Of a stretch of DNA of 64,000 nucleotides, positions 17,714 to 28,228 are shown piece by piece. This DNA is from Photorhabdus caribbeanensis. GTDB taxonomy: Bacteria; Pseudomonadota; Gammaproteobacteria; Enterobacterales; Enterobacteriaceae. A program made the translations under genes and the position numbers. Every line of letters starts with the position of its first letter. Positions within the stretch are counted from its first letter, which is position 1. The stretch is from positions 124,001-188,000 of the forward strand of contig NZ_RCWB01000003.1 in the NCBI RefSeq assembly GCF_018448885.1. Direction: 5' to 3'. Below the pieces are notes generated by a model. That model saw only the letters and a program-made list of their open reading frames with translations. It had not been told where the DNA came from and did no database searches.

Positions 17714-18478
17714 TTATATCTCCCAATCCGGTAAGGTATTGGTTAAGGTTGAAACAAATTCTACCGTACGTTGTTTAAGGGCACGGGTGAAAATTGTTTT
17801 CGACGTTCCCGATTCGACAATTTCCCCGGATTCTAAAAATATGACATCGTGGGCAAGGTTAGCTGCCAAGCGTAGATCATGGGTAGCCATTAACATTGTG
17901 GTTCCTTCTTTCGCTAACTGCTTTAATACGGCAACAACTTCCTGAGATAACTCTGGATCAAGTGCGGAAGTGGGTTCGTCGCATAATAACACTTTGGGCG
18001 AAGGCGCTAGTGCTCGGGCAATGGCTACGCGCTGCTGCTGACCACCGGATAGTGTGGTTGGAAAGACATCGGCCTTATGTGACATGTCAACCTTTTCCAG
18101 TAGTTCAAGCGCTCGTTGTTTAGCTTGTTCATGTGACCATTTCTGAACCCAGATTAACCCTTCCATAATATTTTCAATGACCGTGAGATGAGGGAAAAGC
18201 TGAAAGTTTTGAAACACCATGCCGGTTTGTTGGCGAATTCGTTGTATATCCTTGTGGGCAATCCGACCTTTGCCGGTGAAGATCATGCTTTCATTGCCGA
18301 TCTGGAGCTTCCCGGCTTGGGGAGTTTCTAATAGGTTGATGCAGCGTAATAGCGTGCTTTTGCCACTTCCTGATGGGCCAATCAGCGCGGTCAGGCTGCC
18401 TTCCTCAATGGTGAGATCGATTTTTTTCAGGACCTTGTGCCCGTCAAAACTTTTTTCAATGCCGGAGAGTTGGATCAT
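17714..18478 (-). CDS. Amino-acid ABC transporter ATP-binding protein
   Basis: The 254-residue ATPase has Walker A G-P-S-G-S-G-K-S-T near residues 33-41, signature L-S-G-G-Q-Q-Q-R, Walker B V-L-L-C-D-E-P-T, and the H-loop A-T-H-D. The sequence is of the polar amino acid type (GlnQ/TcyN). It overlaps the permease gene by 23 bases, so the two are translationally linked. It supplies energy for uptake of the amino acid bound by one or both adjacent periplasmic proteins. Confidence 0.93.
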   Translation of the reverse strand: MIQLSGIEKSFDGHKVLKKIDLTIEEGSLTALIGPSGSGKSTLLRCINLLETPQAGKLQIGNESMIFTGKGRIAHKDIQRIRQQTGMVFQNFQLFPHLTVIENIMEGLIWVQKWSHEQAKQRALELLEKVDMSHKADVFPTTLSGGQQQRVAIARALAPSPKVLLCDEPTSALDPELSQEVVAVLKQLAKEGTTMLMATHDLRLAANLAHDVIFLESGEIVESGTSKTIFTRALKQRTVEFVSTLTNTLPDWEI

Positions 18479-19157
18479 CTTTTAATTCCTGTGTGTCGCT
18501 CTTTTGCGAAAACTTCTTTTCCAGACGGGCTTGTAGTGATGACAACACTGAACTGATTATCAGATAAAGTATTGCCGCCTCAGTATAGAGAATGAGAGGT
18601 TGATAAGTCACCGCAGCAATACGTTGTGCGGCAAGGAAAAGCTCCGGTACGGTGATGACTGAGGCCAGTGAAGTATCTTTCACTAGTGAAATAAATGTGT
18701 TCGAGAGTGGTGGAATCGCGATTCTTGCGGCTTGAGGTAGAATGATCCGACGTAATGATTGTGTCCAGCTCATACCGATAGAATAAGCCGCTTCCCATTG
18801 TCCTTTTGGTACAGACAATAAAGTAGCGCGAATTACCTCGGAAGTATAGGCGCCAATATTCAAAGTGAAACCAATCACCGCTGAGGTGAATGCGCCTAAC
18901 GTAATGCCGACGCTAGGTAAGGCGTAAAAAATAAGAAACAGTTGTACCAGCAACGGCGTACCACGGATCAACCAGACGTAGAATTTGGCGACGGCAATAA
19001 GCGGTTTTGGCCCATAAAGCCGGATAAGCGCTACGATAAAACCCAGTATGATACCGAGAGTAAAAGTAATGAGAGTTAGTGGAATAGTGAAAGTAAAGCC
19101 CGCATAAAGCATAGGCCAAAAAGAATCGAGTACTAAATTGAACCAGGAGGGTTCCAT
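18456..19157 (-). CDS. Amino-acid ABC transporter permease
   Basis: The 233-residue inner-membrane protein has about five transmembrane helices and the polar-amino-acid permease (HisM/TcyL) signature. It shows W-L-I-R-G-T-P-L-L-V-Q near residue 82, and the cytoplasmic EAA loop from G-M-S-W-T-Q through L-P-Q-A-A-R. It is the first gene of the unit and overlaps the ATPase gene. An ERIC palindrome sits directly upstream, between the start codon and the 28-bp element shared with the second binding-protein gene. Confidence 0.92.
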   Translation of the reverse strand: MEPSWFNLVLDSFWPMLYAGFTFTIPLTLITFTLGIILGFIVALIRLYGPKPLIAVAKFYVWLIRGTPLLVQLFLIFYALPSVGITLGAFTSAVIGFTLNIGAYTSEVIRATLLSVPKGQWEAAYSIGMSWTQSLRRIILPQAARIAIPPLSNTFISLVKDTSLASVITVPELFLAAQRIAAVTYQPLILYTEAAILYLIISSVLSSLQARLEKKFSQKSDTQELKDDPTLRH

Positions 19158-19183
19158 ATATTTTCCCTATTGTGTGTAATAAC

Positions 19184-19312
19184 TATACCCGTTATCTTTC
19201 AAGTTGCCTCTTTGTTGGCTGCACTCACTCACCCCCGGTAACATCGTTATCTATGTTACCGGGGATCCGCTGCCTTGCCGTTGCGATGCATCTTGAAATC
19301 CATAGGGTATAT
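19184..19312 (-). repeat. ERIC-type intergenic palindrome, full-length copy
   Basis: This 129-base imperfect palindrome runs from TATACCCGTTATC to CATAGGGTATA, in inverse orientation to the copy at 8221. It keeps the central ACCGGGGATCCGC segment that the other copy lacks. It lies in the leader of the permease gene and has probably moved the upstream regulatory element away from that gene. Confidence 0.88.
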
Positions 19313-19376
19313 ATATTTATAGTGATTTTTTTAAATATCATATGGCAAGCTGTCAACTTACATATATAAGATATAG

Positions 19377-19404
19377 TTATATCATATTGTCATTTTAGAT
19401 ATAT
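19377..19404 (-). promoter_or_regulatory. Shared 28-bp element, copy 1 (permease unit)
   Basis: A 28-base sequence containing ATATCATATTGTCATTT and ending AGATATAT is identical at 27 positions to the one at 20531-20558. Each lies upstream of one of the two transport units (here before the permease, with the ERIC element between). This is likely an operator or promoter element for a common regulator. Confidence 0.6.
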
Positions 19405-19486
19405 AGAGTGATTTATATAAATCAATATATCTAATGTTTGATTAAAATATTTTCTGGCTGTTTAATTCAACAAGGTTAATAATAAA

Positions 19487-19525
19487 GTCCCCTGGACGAA
19501 AATTTTTCGTTAACTTCCAGGGAAC
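19487..19525 (-). terminator. Terminator of binding-protein 2 gene
   Basis: TCCCCTGGA and TCCAGGGA pair, with an inner CGAAA/TTTCG stem, just downstream of the stop codon of the second binding protein. Confidence 0.65.
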
Positions 19526-19544
19526 TGTTAAGGGAATATTGTAC

Positions 19545-20318
19545 TTATTCGGAAGGATTATCACCAAAATAGTTAGCCCAGATACGCTGATAGGTACCAT
19601 CGGCTTTGATGTCAGTTATTGCTTTATCAATAGCAATTTTGAGTTCTGACTCTCCCTGACGAAGTAAAACGGCTGTCTGCCCTGCATTGGGGCTCGTTGC
19701 GACAATTTTTACTGGTGCGTTTGGTTTGTGCTTCTTATAGTCCAGATAAGATAGATTATCATTAATAGTGGCATCGGCTCTGCCGGTACTAACCAGTTCA
19801 ATTTCCTGACTAAATCCATTCGTGCCGATAATTTCTGCGCCGTTATCTCTGGCTATTTGGGCGAAGTTGTTAGTCAGAGTATGTGCTGAGGTTTTGCCTT
19901 GTAAGTCGCTGAATGTTCTTATGTTATTGTTATCTTTATTAATGATAAGTACCGCTTGCGATGTAATATAGGGTATGGAGAAGTCATATTTTTTCTTGCG
20001 CTCAGGGGTAATCGCAATTTGATTAATTACCGCATCAGAACGTCCCGCATCTAACCCGGCAATCAGTCCGTCCCATTTTCCTTCAATAAATGTTGGTTTG
20101 ACATTCAATCGGCGTGCGATTTCACGGCCAATGTCAACGTCGAAGCCGGTTAAAGTACCGGAGGCATCGTGATAAGTGAATGGTGGATAAGCTCCTTCCG
20201 TCGCTATTCTGAATGTGCCGGTGGATTTAATCTTATCAAGGGTTGATTCTGCATTAGAGGAATGTACGAGACCAAATTGGATAGTACTTGCCAATAATAG
20301 GGTAAGAATTGTTTTCAT
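19545..20318 (-). CDS. Amino-acid ABC transporter periplasmic binding protein (family 3), copy 2
   Basis: This 257-residue paralogue of the copy at 16854-17627 is of the same length and similar throughout, with the same motifs (ATEGAYPPFTYHD, TGFDVDIGREIARRL, WDGLIAGLDAGRSD, ADATINDNLSYLD). It has its own signal peptide, and its own promoter region carrying the shared 28-bp element. Only one permease and ATPase are present, so the second binding protein probably delivers a related ligand to the same channel. Local duplication with ligand divergence is the simplest explanation. Differences cluster in the second lobe. Confidence 0.87.
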   Translation of the reverse strand: MKTILTLLLASTIQFGLVHSSNAESTLDKIKSTGTFRIATEGAYPPFTYHDASGTLTGFDVDIGREIARRLNVKPTFIEGKWDGLIAGLDAGRSDAVINQIAITPERKKKYDFSIPYITSQAVLIINKDNNNIRTFSDLQGKTSAHTLTNNFAQIARDNGAEIIGTNGFSQEIELVSTGRADATINDNLSYLDYKKHKPNAPVKIVATSPNAGQTAVLLRQGESELKIAIDKAITDIKADGTYQRIWANYFGDNPSE

Positions 20319-20530
20319 TCTATTTCTCCGGGTTGTGATAAATTAGTAAATTAATTTATTGTTACCTTGATAGTGCTTAATGAAATAAATTATTCATAAC
20401 AATAAATAATTAAATATTAAATTAGACTAGAATTGCATTATTGTTTACCTTTTTATTTGTAATAATTTATTTATATGATTTTGCTCTCTCTATAATATGC
20501 TAACTATAATGATTTATATATAAAATAAAA

Positions 20531-20558
20531 TTATATCATATTGTCATTTAAGATATAT
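20531..20558 (-). promoter_or_regulatory. Shared 28-bp element, copy 2 (binding-protein 2)
   Basis: This is the near-identical partner of 19377-19404, differing at one base (A for T within the ATTT-AGAT stretch). It lies about 215 bases upstream of the second binding-protein gene. Apart from this, the 20319-20691 gap is AT-rich with no gene seen. Confidence 0.6.
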
Positions 20559-20691
20559 GAATTTAAAAGTTAATATTCACTCGTGTTAAGGAAATAGGTG
20601 TTGTTATTTTCAATATTCTTGATGATATTTATATGGAATAGATTGAATTTACACTTTGTTATTAATTTCATCGTTTACTATTTGAATTAAA

Positions 20692-20720
20692 AAGCCACTG
20701 ACAATAAATTGCAGTGGCTT
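20692..20720 (-). terminator. valS terminator
   Basis: AAGCCACTG and CAGTGGCTT form a 9-bp stem. On the minus strand it is followed by TTTAATTC, just past the valS stop. Confidence 0.85.
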
Positions 20721-20732
20721 TGGTTGAGCATA

Positions 20733-23630
20733 TTACAATGCGGCAATCGTTTCTTTCTGAGCCAGCAGCTTCTCTTTTGATGTATTGCAGCTTGCCAAAC
20801 GTTCACGTTCTTTGGCTACAACAGCTTCTGGCGCACGGCTGACGAAACCTTCATTTGACAGCTTGCCTTCAATGCTGCCAATCTCTTTATCCAGCTTCTC
20901 AATCTCTTTATTCAAACGGCTTAGTTCCGCCTCTTTATCCACTAAGCCAGCCATTGGGATTAATACTTCTGCACCATTAATCAGTTTAGTGACAGAAATT
21001 GGCGCTTCTTCACCCGTAGACAGAAGCGTGACAGAAGATAAACGGCCCATTGCTTGAATGAAATTCAGGTTTTCCGCTACACGACGTTGTGCATCAGCAT
21101 CGGCATTACGTAGCAAAACTTCCAGTGGTTTGCCTGGTGCGATATTCATTTCAGCACGGATATTACGTACTGCAATAATCGCTTCCTTAATCCATTCCAG
21201 ATCGTTCAGCGCCAGCTCATCAGTTTTCGCTAGATCAAATTCAGGGAACGGTTGCAACATAATGGTATCGGCCTCAATTCCTTTAACCACTTTCACCCGT
21301 TGCCAGATGGTTTCGGTGATAAATGGAATAATTGGATGAGCCAGGCGCAATAATCCTTCCAGAACTTCAATCAGAGTATGACGAGCGCCACGAACTTCCG
21401 CCTCTGAACCTTTGTTAATCGCCGGTTTAGATAGCTCTAGATACCAGTCACAGAACTGATTCCAGGTGAATTCATAGAGAATGTTGGCCGCCATATCGAA
21501 ACGATATGTATCCAGTGCTTCACGGTAAGCTTTTACTGTCTGGTTAAATTCAGCCAGAATCCAACGATCAGCCAGTGATAGCGCCATTTCACCGCCATTT
21601 TGGCCGCAATCTTGACCTTCTGTATTCATCAGAACAAAACGGCTGGCATTCCACAATTTGTTACAGAAATTACGGTAGCCTTGCAGGCGTTTCATATCCC
21701 AGTTGATATCACGACCTGTTGAGGCCAGCGCGGCTAACGTAAAGCGTAGAGCATCGGTACCATGCGCTTCAATACCTGCCGGGAACTGCTTCTCGGTACG
21801 TTTGCGGATTTTTTCAGCCAACTGTGGCTGCATCATATTGCCGGTACGTTTTTCTAGCAGATCCTCCAGAGAAATACCGTCAACCATGTCCAGTGGGTCA
21901 ATGACATTCCCTTTGGATTTGGACATCTTCTGACCTTCTTCATCCCGGATAAGGCCGGTCATGTAGACAGTCTTAAAGGGAACCTGAGGTTTGCCATTTT
22001 CATCTTTGATGAAATGCATGGTCATCATGATCATACGGGCAATCCAGAAAAAGATGATATCAAAACCACTCACCAACACATCAGTTGGGTGGAAAGTTTT
22101 CAACGCCTCAGTTTGTTCAGGCCAGCCAAGGGTAGAGAAAGTCCATAAACCGGAAGAGAACCAGGTATCCAGTACATCTTCATCTTGGTTTAAAGAGATG
22201 TCTGCGCCCAGATTGTTTTCACGACGGACTTCTTCTTCACTGCGACCCACATAAACATTACCGTTGGCGTCATACCATGCCGGAATACGGTGGCCCCACC
22301 ATAGCTGGCGAGAGATACACCAATCCTGAATATCGCGCATCCAGGAGTAATACATATTTTCATACTGCTTAGGTACAAACTGGATATCGCCATTTTCAAC
22401 GGCTTCGATAGCCACTTTCGCCAGAGGCGCGGTACGGACATACCACTGATCAGTCAGCATGGGTTCGATAACCACACCGCCGCGATCGCCATAAGGAACG
22501 GTCAGATCATGTGCTTTAATTTCAACCAACAAACCCAATCTTTCGAACTCAGCCACCATCGCTTTACGAGCAGCAAAACGTTCCATGCCTTGGTATTCTG
22601 CCGGAATATCAGAGCTGTAGACATCAGAAATTTCGCCATTGGTATTGAAAACTTCTGCTTCATGACGGATGTTGCCATCAAGGGTCATGATATTGATCAT
22701 CGGCAGGGCATGGCGCTTACCGACTTCATAGTCATTGAAGTCATGAGCTGGTGTGATTTTTACACAACCGGTGCCTTTTTCCATATCCGCATGTTCATCA
22801 CCGATAATAGGAATGCGGCGGTTAACTAGTGGCAGAATAATTTCTTTGCCGATTAAATCCTTATAGCGCGGATCTTCCGGGTTAACTGCTACGCCGGTAT
22901 CGCCTAGCATCGTTTCAGGCCGGGTAGTTGCAACGATCAGATAATCTTTTCCTTCTGCGGTCGTTACACCATCGGCCAGTGGATAACGTAGATGCCACAT
23001 AGAACCTTTAACTTCACGGTTCTCAACTTCCAGATCGGAAATTGCAGTGTGCAATTTCGGGTCCCAGTTAACCAGCCGTTTCCCCCGATAAATGAGATTT
23101 TCTTGATACAAACGGACAAAGGCTTCTTTTACGGCGTTGGATAGACCTTCATCCATAGTGAAACGCTCGCGCTCCCAGTCAACGGAGTTACCCAGACGAC
23201 GCATTTGATTGGTAATCGTGCCGCCGGATTCTGCTTTCCACTGCCAGATCTTATCGATAAACGCATCACGGCCATAATCGTGGCGGGTTTTGCCTTCTTC
23301 TGCTGCGATCTTGCGCTCAACCACCATTTGAGTAGCAATACCTGCGTGGTCAGTACCGGACTGCCACAAAGTATTTTTACCTTGCATTCGCTGATAGCGG
23401 ATCATGGTATCCATAATGGTTTGCTGAAATGCGTGGCCCATATGCAGGCTGCCGGTCACGTTTGGCGGCGGGATGACAATACAGAAACTCTCACGGCTGG
23501 TATCGCCGTTAGGCTTGAAGTAACCACTTTTCTCCCAATGGTTATAAAGAGGTTGTTCAATTTCTTTAGGATTGTACGTTTTATCGAGAGATGGCTCGGC
23601 TTGCGTTTGAGTTGCGGGTGTTTTTTCCAT
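20733..23630 (-). CDS. valS: Valyl-tRNA synthetase
   Basis: This class I synthetase charges tRNA-Val and edits mischarged threonine. The 965-residue product has the HIGH-type motif ([14 protein letters not shown], residues about 42-55), the editing domain ([16 protein letters not shown]), KMSKS ([11 protein letters not shown] near 565), and the C-terminal coiled coil typical of ValRS ([16 protein letters not shown]). Length is close to the E. coli enzyme. It follows holC after 13 bases, the conserved pepA-holC-valS order. Confidence 0.97.
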   Translation of the reverse strand: MEKTPATQTQAEPSLDKTYNPKEIEQPLYNHWEKSGYFKPNGDTSRESFCIVIPPPNVTGSLHMGHAFQQTIMDTMIRYQRMQGKNTLWQSGTDHAGIATQMVVERKIAAEEGKTRHDYGRDAFIDKIWQWKAESGGTITNQMRRLGNSVDWERERFTMDEGLSNAVKEAFVRLYQENLIYRGKRLVNWDPKLHTAISDLEVENREVKGSMWHLRYPLADGVTTAEGKDYLIVATTRPETMLGDTGVAVNPEDPRYKDLIGKEIILPLVNRRIPIIGDEHADMEKGTGCVKITPAHDFNDYEVGKRHALPMINIMTLDGNIRHEAEVFNTNGEISDVYSSDIPAEYQGMERFAARKAMVAEFERLGLLVEIKAHDLTVPYGDRGGVVIEPMLTDQWYVRTAPLAKVAIEAVENGDIQFVPKQYENMYYSWMRDIQDWCISRQLWWGHRIPAWYDANGNVYVGRSEEEVRRENNLGADISLNQDEDVLDTWFSSGLWTFSTLGWPEQTEALKTFHPTDVLVSGFDIIFFWIARMIMMTMHFIKDENGKPQVPFKTVYMTGLIRDEEGQKMSKSKGNVIDPLDMVDGISLEDLLEKRTGNMMQPQLAEKIRKRTEKQFPAGIEAHGTDALRFTLAALASTGRDINWDMKRLQGYRNFCNKLWNASRFVLMNTEGQDCGQNGGEMALSLADRWILAEFNQTVKAYREALDTYRFDMAANILYEFTWNQFCDWYLELSKPAINKGSEAEVRGARHTLIEVLEGLLRLAHPIIPFITETIWQRVKVVKGIEADTIMLQPFPEFDLAKTDELALNDLEWIKEAIIAVRNIRAEMNIAPGKPLEVLLRNADADAQRRVAENLNFIQAMGRLSSVTLLSTGEEAPISVTKLINGAEVLIPMAGLVDKEAELSRLNKEIEKLDKEIGSIEGKLSNEGFVSRAPEAVVAKERERLASCNTSKEKLLAQKETIAAL

Positions 23631-23643
23631 TTTATCTTGATAC

Positions 23644-24093
23644 TTAGTATGTTGGCGGCGTTGCCATGGTCAAATTAAAGCCGACGCTGCGATAGGATTT
23701 ATATCGTTCACGCGCCAACTGTTTCAAATTTTCATCTATAGGAACGAAGTCTATCACTTCATGGAAAGCGGTGGCAAAGTCTGCAAATTGCGGCAACAGA
23801 TTTATTAGGATATCACGGGGGGCATTTCCCCGTTTTTGCGGCCAACATAACTCGACCGGCGCGCCATATCTTGGCCCTTCACCAGCAAGATTATGTGGGA
23901 CGAACTGATGAGGCTCTCGTTGCCATAAGGCTTCATCTAACTTTTCTGCCTGTAGCTGGTTTTCACAGGCAATGAGCACCCGTTTTCCTGATCGCCATTG
24001 GTCAGCCGCAAATTGACATGCCAGCCATTCATGAGCTTGCAAATCTGCCTGAGGTGATGGCTGTTCTAGTAAATAAAACGTGGCACTTTTCAT
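23644..24093 (-). CDS. holC: DNA polymerase III chi subunit HolC
   Basis: Chi links the clamp loader (via psi) to single-stranded DNA-binding protein. The ATG at 24093 gives 149 residues beginning MKSATFYLL, the canonical start. An upstream in-frame ATG would add 11 residues with no similarity. Motifs such as [29 protein letters not shown] and [11 protein letters not shown] match the family. It sits between pepA and valS. Confidence 0.94.
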   Translation of the reverse strand: MKSATFYLLEQPSPQADLQAHEWLACQFAADQWRSGKRVLIACENQLQAEKLDEALWQREPHQFVPHNLAGEGPRYGAPVELCWPQKRGNAPRDILINLLPQFADFATAFHEVIDFVPIDENLKQLARERYKSYRSVGFNLTMATPPTY

Positions 24094-24113
24094 AATGTCT
24101 CTGTTACGGAGAA

Positions 24114-24133
24114 AGGGCATTGTCAAATGCCCT
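24114..24133 (-). terminator. Hairpin between pepA and holC
   Basis: AGGGCATT and AATGCCCT pair tightly around a short loop and are followed on the minus strand by TTCTCC. It may partly terminate pepA transcripts before holC-valS. Confidence 0.5.
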
Positions 24134-24159
24134 TTTGATAAACTAAGAGAGGAATCAAA

Positions 24160-25680
24160 TCAATCGTCGTTATTGATACCGGCACTTCCCGCACGATTTA
24201 ACAGGAATTGTGACAGTAGTGCAACTGGGCGACCTGTTGCGCCTTTTGCTTTACCTGAACGCCAGGCGGTACCTGCGATATCCAGATGTGCCCAGTGATA
24301 TTTTGTTGCGAAGCGGGACAGGAAACAGGCTGCGGTAATCGCACCACCTCCACTGCCACCGGTATTCGCCAGATCGGCAAAGTTAGAATCGATTTGCTCG
24401 AAAAACTCGTCAGTCATTGGCAGACGCCATGCGCGATCACCGGATTGTTCTGAAGCATTGAGTAACTCATGGGCCAGTGGATTATGGTTGGATAACAATC
24501 CACTGTAATGATTACCAAGCGCCGTTATACAAGCACCGGTCAGTGTGGCGATATCAATGACCAATTCTGGATCAAAACGTTCAACGTAAGTTAACGCATC
24601 GCACAGAACCAGACGGCCTTCGGCATCGGTGTTGAGTACTTCGACAGTCTGACCGGATAGGGTGGTTAAAATATCTCCAGGTCGGTAAGCGCGACCTCCT
24701 GGCATATTCTCGCAGCCTGCCATGACGCCGATGACATTGAGCGGTAATTGTAGCTCAGAAACCACACGCATCACGCCATAAACCGTTGCAGCCCCACACA
24801 TATCGTATTTCATCTCATCCATGCCGCCAGCAGATTTGATTGAAATACCGCCGGAGTCAAAAGTCAGCCCCTTGCCAACCAGGATGATGGGTTTGGCATT
24901 TTTATCAGAACTGCCTTTATATTCCATGACTGACATCAGAGATTCATTCTGAGAACCTTGACCAACCGCCAGATAGGCATTCATGCCGAGTTCTTTCATC
25001 TGCTCTTCACCAATCACTTTTGTTGTAATATGGCTATTGGCAGAATCTGCGAGCTGGCGCGCCTGAGAAGCCAGATAAGCTGCATTACAGATATTGGGTG
25101 GCATATTACCAAGATCTTTGGCCGCTTTGATACCGGCAGCAATGGCAAGGCCGTGCTGGATTGCACGTTCACCGCTGGTTAGCTCCCGACGGGTTGGAAC
25201 ATTGAAAACCATCTTACGCAGTGGGCGGCGCAACTCATTTTTATTACTTTTTAGCTGGTTGAAAACATAGAGAGACTCTTTTGCTGTTTCCACCGCTTGG
25301 CGTACTTTCCAATAATTATTGCGGCCTTTAACATGCAATTCTGTTAAGAAGCAAACTGCTTCCATTGAACCCGTTTCATTGAGGGTATTGATAGTTCTCT
25401 GAATAATCTGTTTATACTGGCGTTCATCCAATTCGCGCTCTTTACCACAGCCGATAAGCAGAATACGTTCAGATAACACATTGGGAACATGATGCAGCAG
25501 CAGTGATTGACCAACTTTGCCTTCTAGTTCACCACGGCGCAGCAATGCACTGATGTAACCGTCACTTATTTTATCGAGTTGCTCAGCGATAGAGGAAAGG
25601 CGACGAGGTTCGAAAACGCCGACAATGATACATGCACTACGTTGTTTTTCCGGGCTACCGCTTTTTACACTAAACTCCAT
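24160..25680 (-). CDS. pepA: Leucyl aminopeptidase PepA
   Basis: PepA is a hexameric two-metal aminopeptidase. In E. coli it is also a DNA-binding protein for carAB control and for Xer recombination at plasmid cer sites. The 506-residue product has the family signature N-T-D-A-E-G-R-L near residue 350 and metal-ligand motifs [11 protein letters not shown] and DMCGAA. The N-terminal macro-like domain (residues about 1-165) is complete. It is first in the pepA-holC-valS run and divergent from lptF, the standard enteric order. Confidence 0.96.
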   Translation of the reverse strand: MEFSVKSGSPEKQRSACIIVGVFEPRRLSSIAEQLDKISDGYISALLRRGELEGKVGQSLLLHHVPNVLSERILLIGCGKERELDERQYKQIIQRTINTLNETGSMEAVCFLTELHVKGRNNYWKVRQAVETAKESLYVFNQLKSNKNELRRPLRKMVFNVPTRRELTSGERAIQHGLAIAAGIKAAKDLGNMPPNICNAAYLASQARQLADSANSHITTKVIGEEQMKELGMNAYLAVGQGSQNESLMSVMEYKGSSDKNAKPIILVGKGLTFDSGGISIKSAGGMDEMKYDMCGAATVYGVMRVVSELQLPLNVIGVMAGCENMPGGRAYRPGDILTTLSGQTVEVLNTDAEGRLVLCDALTYVERFDPELVIDIATLTGACITALGNHYSGLLSNHNPLAHELLNASEQSGDRAWRLPMTDEFFEQIDSNFADLANTGGSGGGAITAACFLSRFATKYHWAHLDIAGTAWRSGKAKGATGRPVALLSQFLLNRAGSAGINNDD

Positions 25681-25966
25681 GCGTTCTCCTGAATCTTAAA
25701 GACAAAGACGGATGCTATCGCTAAAATATAGCGTTCCGCATTAATCTACCCCATAGAAAATTAACTATTTATGTTAAGCTAAACGCACTGTTTGTTATTG
25801 TTTAGCTAACTATATAAGTATGTTCTGATTGGGAACCTGAATATGGAATGCTTCGATATCATTTTAGCAGTGAGGAAGCCAAACTGATGCACATAATAAA
25901 TGGTATATATACAATGAAGTTAGCGATTTTCCTGCAAAAAGACAAGTTTTCACAGGCGTAATAAGC

Positions 25967-27067
25967 GTGATCATCATTAGATATCTAGTACGGGAAACCC
26001 TGAAAAGCCAAGTTGCGATACTCTTTATCCTTTTACTGATCTTTTTCTGTCAAAAGTTAGTAGAAATTTTGGGTGCCGCAGTGGAAGGGGACGTCCCGGC
26101 AAACTTAGTTTTATCCTTATTAGGATTAGGCGTGCCTGAGATGGCGCAATTGATTTTGCCCCTGAGCCTGTTTCTTGGGGTATTGATGACTTTCAGTAAA
26201 CTCTATACTGAAAGTGAAATAACTGTTATGCATGCGTGTGGTTTAGGCAAGCGTGTGCTAGTGGTTTCGGCGCTGATTCTGGCGCTATTTACTTCCGCGT
26301 TAGCGGCAGTGAATGTCATTTGGCTCATGCCGTGGTCCTCGAAATATCAAGAACATGTGGTGGCTGATGCTAAAGCTAATCCAAGTTTAGCGGCGATCAT
26401 GGAAGGGCGGTTCAAACCTTCCGACGATGGTAATCTGGTGCTCTATATTGGCAACGTGCGCGGCAATAAATTTGAAAACGTATTTCTTGCCCAACTTCGT
26501 CCCGTTGATAACCAGCGTCCTTCCGTGGTGATCTCTGATGGTGGTCATATGGTGGAGCGGCCTGATGGCAAACAGGTGGTTATCCTTAATCATGGTACCC
26601 GTTATGAAGGTACTGCCATGTTGCGTGATTTTAGGATCACTGAATTTCATGACTATCAAGCAATTGTCGGGCATCAGACATCAATCGTAGATAGTAATAA
26701 AGTTGAACAAAAGTCTATTGTTCAGTTATGGGAGGATGATGATAAAGATTCCCGCGCTGAGTTCCATTGGCGTCTGACTCTGGTGCTTTCGGTACTGATT
26801 ATGGCCATGATGGTTGTACCTTTGAGTGTGGTAAACCCGCGTCAAGGTCGGGTACTCAGTATGTTGCCAGCGATGCTGCTATATCTCATTTTCTTCTTAC
26901 TACAAAGTTCCCTGCGTTCTAACGGTAGCAAAGGCAAATTGGACCCCCTTATCTGGATGTGGCTAGTTAACGGAGCTTATTTGACGCTGGCGTTGGTTCT
27001 CAACATTTGGGATACCTTGCCGATGCGTAGGATTCGGGCGCGTTTCAAAGACAGAGGAGTAGCCTGA
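25967..27067 (+). CDS. lptF: LPS export ABC transporter permease LptF
   Basis: LptF and LptG form the membrane part of the LptB2FG complex that extracts lipopolysaccharide from the inner membrane and passes it to LptC. The 366-residue product has the family start (IIIRYLVRETLKSQ), three N-terminal membrane helices, a periplasmic beta-jellyroll domain (residues about 130-265), and three C-terminal helices. It uses GTG or a nearby codon (start VIIIR read as Met). Its stop codon overlaps the start of lptG, indicating coupled translation. Confidence 0.96.
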   Translation: MIIIRYLVRETLKSQVAILFILLLIFFCQKLVEILGAAVEGDVPANLVLSLLGLGVPEMAQLILPLSLFLGVLMTFSKLYTESEITVMHACGLGKRVLVVSALILALFTSALAAVNVIWLMPWSSKYQEHVVADAKANPSLAAIMEGRFKPSDDGNLVLYIGNVRGNKFENVFLAQLRPVDNQRPSVVISDGGHMVERPDGKQVVILNHGTRYEGTAMLRDFRITEFHDYQAIVGHQTSIVDSNKVEQKSIVQLWEDDDKDSRAEFHWRLTLVLSVLIMAMMVVPLSVVNPRQGRVLSMLPAMLLYLIFFLLQSSLRSNGSKGKLDPLIWMWLVNGAYLTLALVLNIWDTLPMRRIRARFKDRGVA

Positions 27068-28143
27068 TGTTTGGTGTATTGGATCGTTATATCGGGCGGA
27101 CTATTCTACAGACTATTCTGATGACGCTGTTTATGCTGGTATCACTTTCCGGCATTATTAAGTTTGTTGATCAGCTAAGAAAAGTGGGGCAGGGGGAATA
27201 TACCACTATTTCCGCGGGTCTTTATGCTTTGTTAAGCGTACCGAAAGATATTCAGATATTCTTCCCGATGGCTGCTTTGCTTGGCGCTTTATTGGGGCTT
27301 GGTACGCTGGCAACCCGTAGTGAGTTGGTGGTCATGCAGGCTTCTGGATTTACCCGTATGCAGATTGCTGGCTCAGTGATGAAAACGGCTATTCCGTTGG
27401 TGATCCTGACCATGATTATCGGTGAATGGGTTGCGCCACAAGGTGAACAGATGGCGCGTAATTACCGGGCTCAGAAGATGCTTGGTGGTTCTCTGGTTTC
27501 AACAACTAAAGGTATGTGGGCGAAAGACGGGGACGATTTTATCTACATCCAGCGGATTGTGAGTGATACAGAGATTAAAGGCGTCAATATCTACCATTTT
27601 AGTGATGATAAAAAACTACTCTCTGTAAAGTATGCCGCCAGTGCGGTTTATGATGAAGATAGCGACCTGTGGAAGCTTTCTCAAGTGGAAGAATCCGATC
27701 TGACAGACAGCAAAAAAATCACTGGCTCACAACGTATTTCCGCTGACTGGAAAATTCTCCTGACGCCAGAACAGTTGAATGTGGTAGCGCTTGAGCCTGA
27801 AGCACTTTCCATTAGTGGCTTATATCAGTACATCAAATACCTTAAGCAGAGTGAGCAGGAATCAGGACGTTATCAACTGAATATGTGGAAAAAGATATTT
27901 GCCCCACTTTCAGTTGCAGTCATGATGTTGATGGCACTCTCATTCATCTTCGGGCCACTGCGTAGCGTGCCGATGGGAGTGAGGATAGTAACAGGGATAA
28001 CCTTTGGCTTCCTATTTTATGTACTTAATGAGATCTTTGGCCCACTGAGCCTGGTGTACAACATGCCAGCGGTTTTGGCGGCCCTGTTGCCAAGTTTGTT
28101 GTTCCTTGCTGTGAGCATTTATTTACTCCTTAAGAGACAGTAG
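27067..28143 (+). CDS. lptG: LPS export ABC transporter permease LptG
   Basis: This is the partner of LptF. The 358-residue product has LDRYIGRTI near the start, helices around 10-120, the periplasmic domain (roughly 130-265), and the final helices with FIFGPLRSVPMG and PSLLFLAV. It starts at the last base of lptF. A strong terminator separates it from the convergent ampH. Confidence 0.96.
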   Translation: MFGVLDRYIGRTILQTILMTLFMLVSLSGIIKFVDQLRKVGQGEYTTISAGLYALLSVPKDIQIFFPMAALLGALLGLGTLATRSELVVMQASGFTRMQIAGSVMKTAIPLVILTMIIGEWVAPQGEQMARNYRAQKMLGGSLVSTTKGMWAKDGDDFIYIQRIVSDTEIKGVNIYHFSDDKKLLSVKYAASAVYDEDSDLWKLSQVEESDLTDSKKITGSQRISADWKILLTPEQLNVVALEPEALSISGLYQYIKYLKQSEQESGRYQLNMWKKIFAPLSVAVMMLMALSFIFGPLRSVPMGVRIVTGITFGFLFYVLNEIFGPLSLVYNMPAVLAALLPSLLFLAVSIYLLLKRQ

Positions 28144-28146
28144 TTT

Positions 28147-28216
28147 TTAAAAATCGAGGAACCATAGAGATAGGGTTTTTGGCTAAGAAACCCTATCTTG
28201 GGCATCTCGATTTTAA
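28147..28216. terminator. Nested bidirectional terminator between lptG and ampH
   Basis: An inner stem GATAGGGTTT/AAACCCTATC sits inside an outer pair AAAATCGAG/CTCGATTTT, with A- and T-rich flanks on both sides. It terminates both convergent genes. Confidence 0.8.
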
Positions 28217-28228
28217 GATGTAAAAGGC

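Noticed and set aside
19172..19369. 65-codon frame before the permease gene
   Set aside because: It lies across the second ERIC palindrome.
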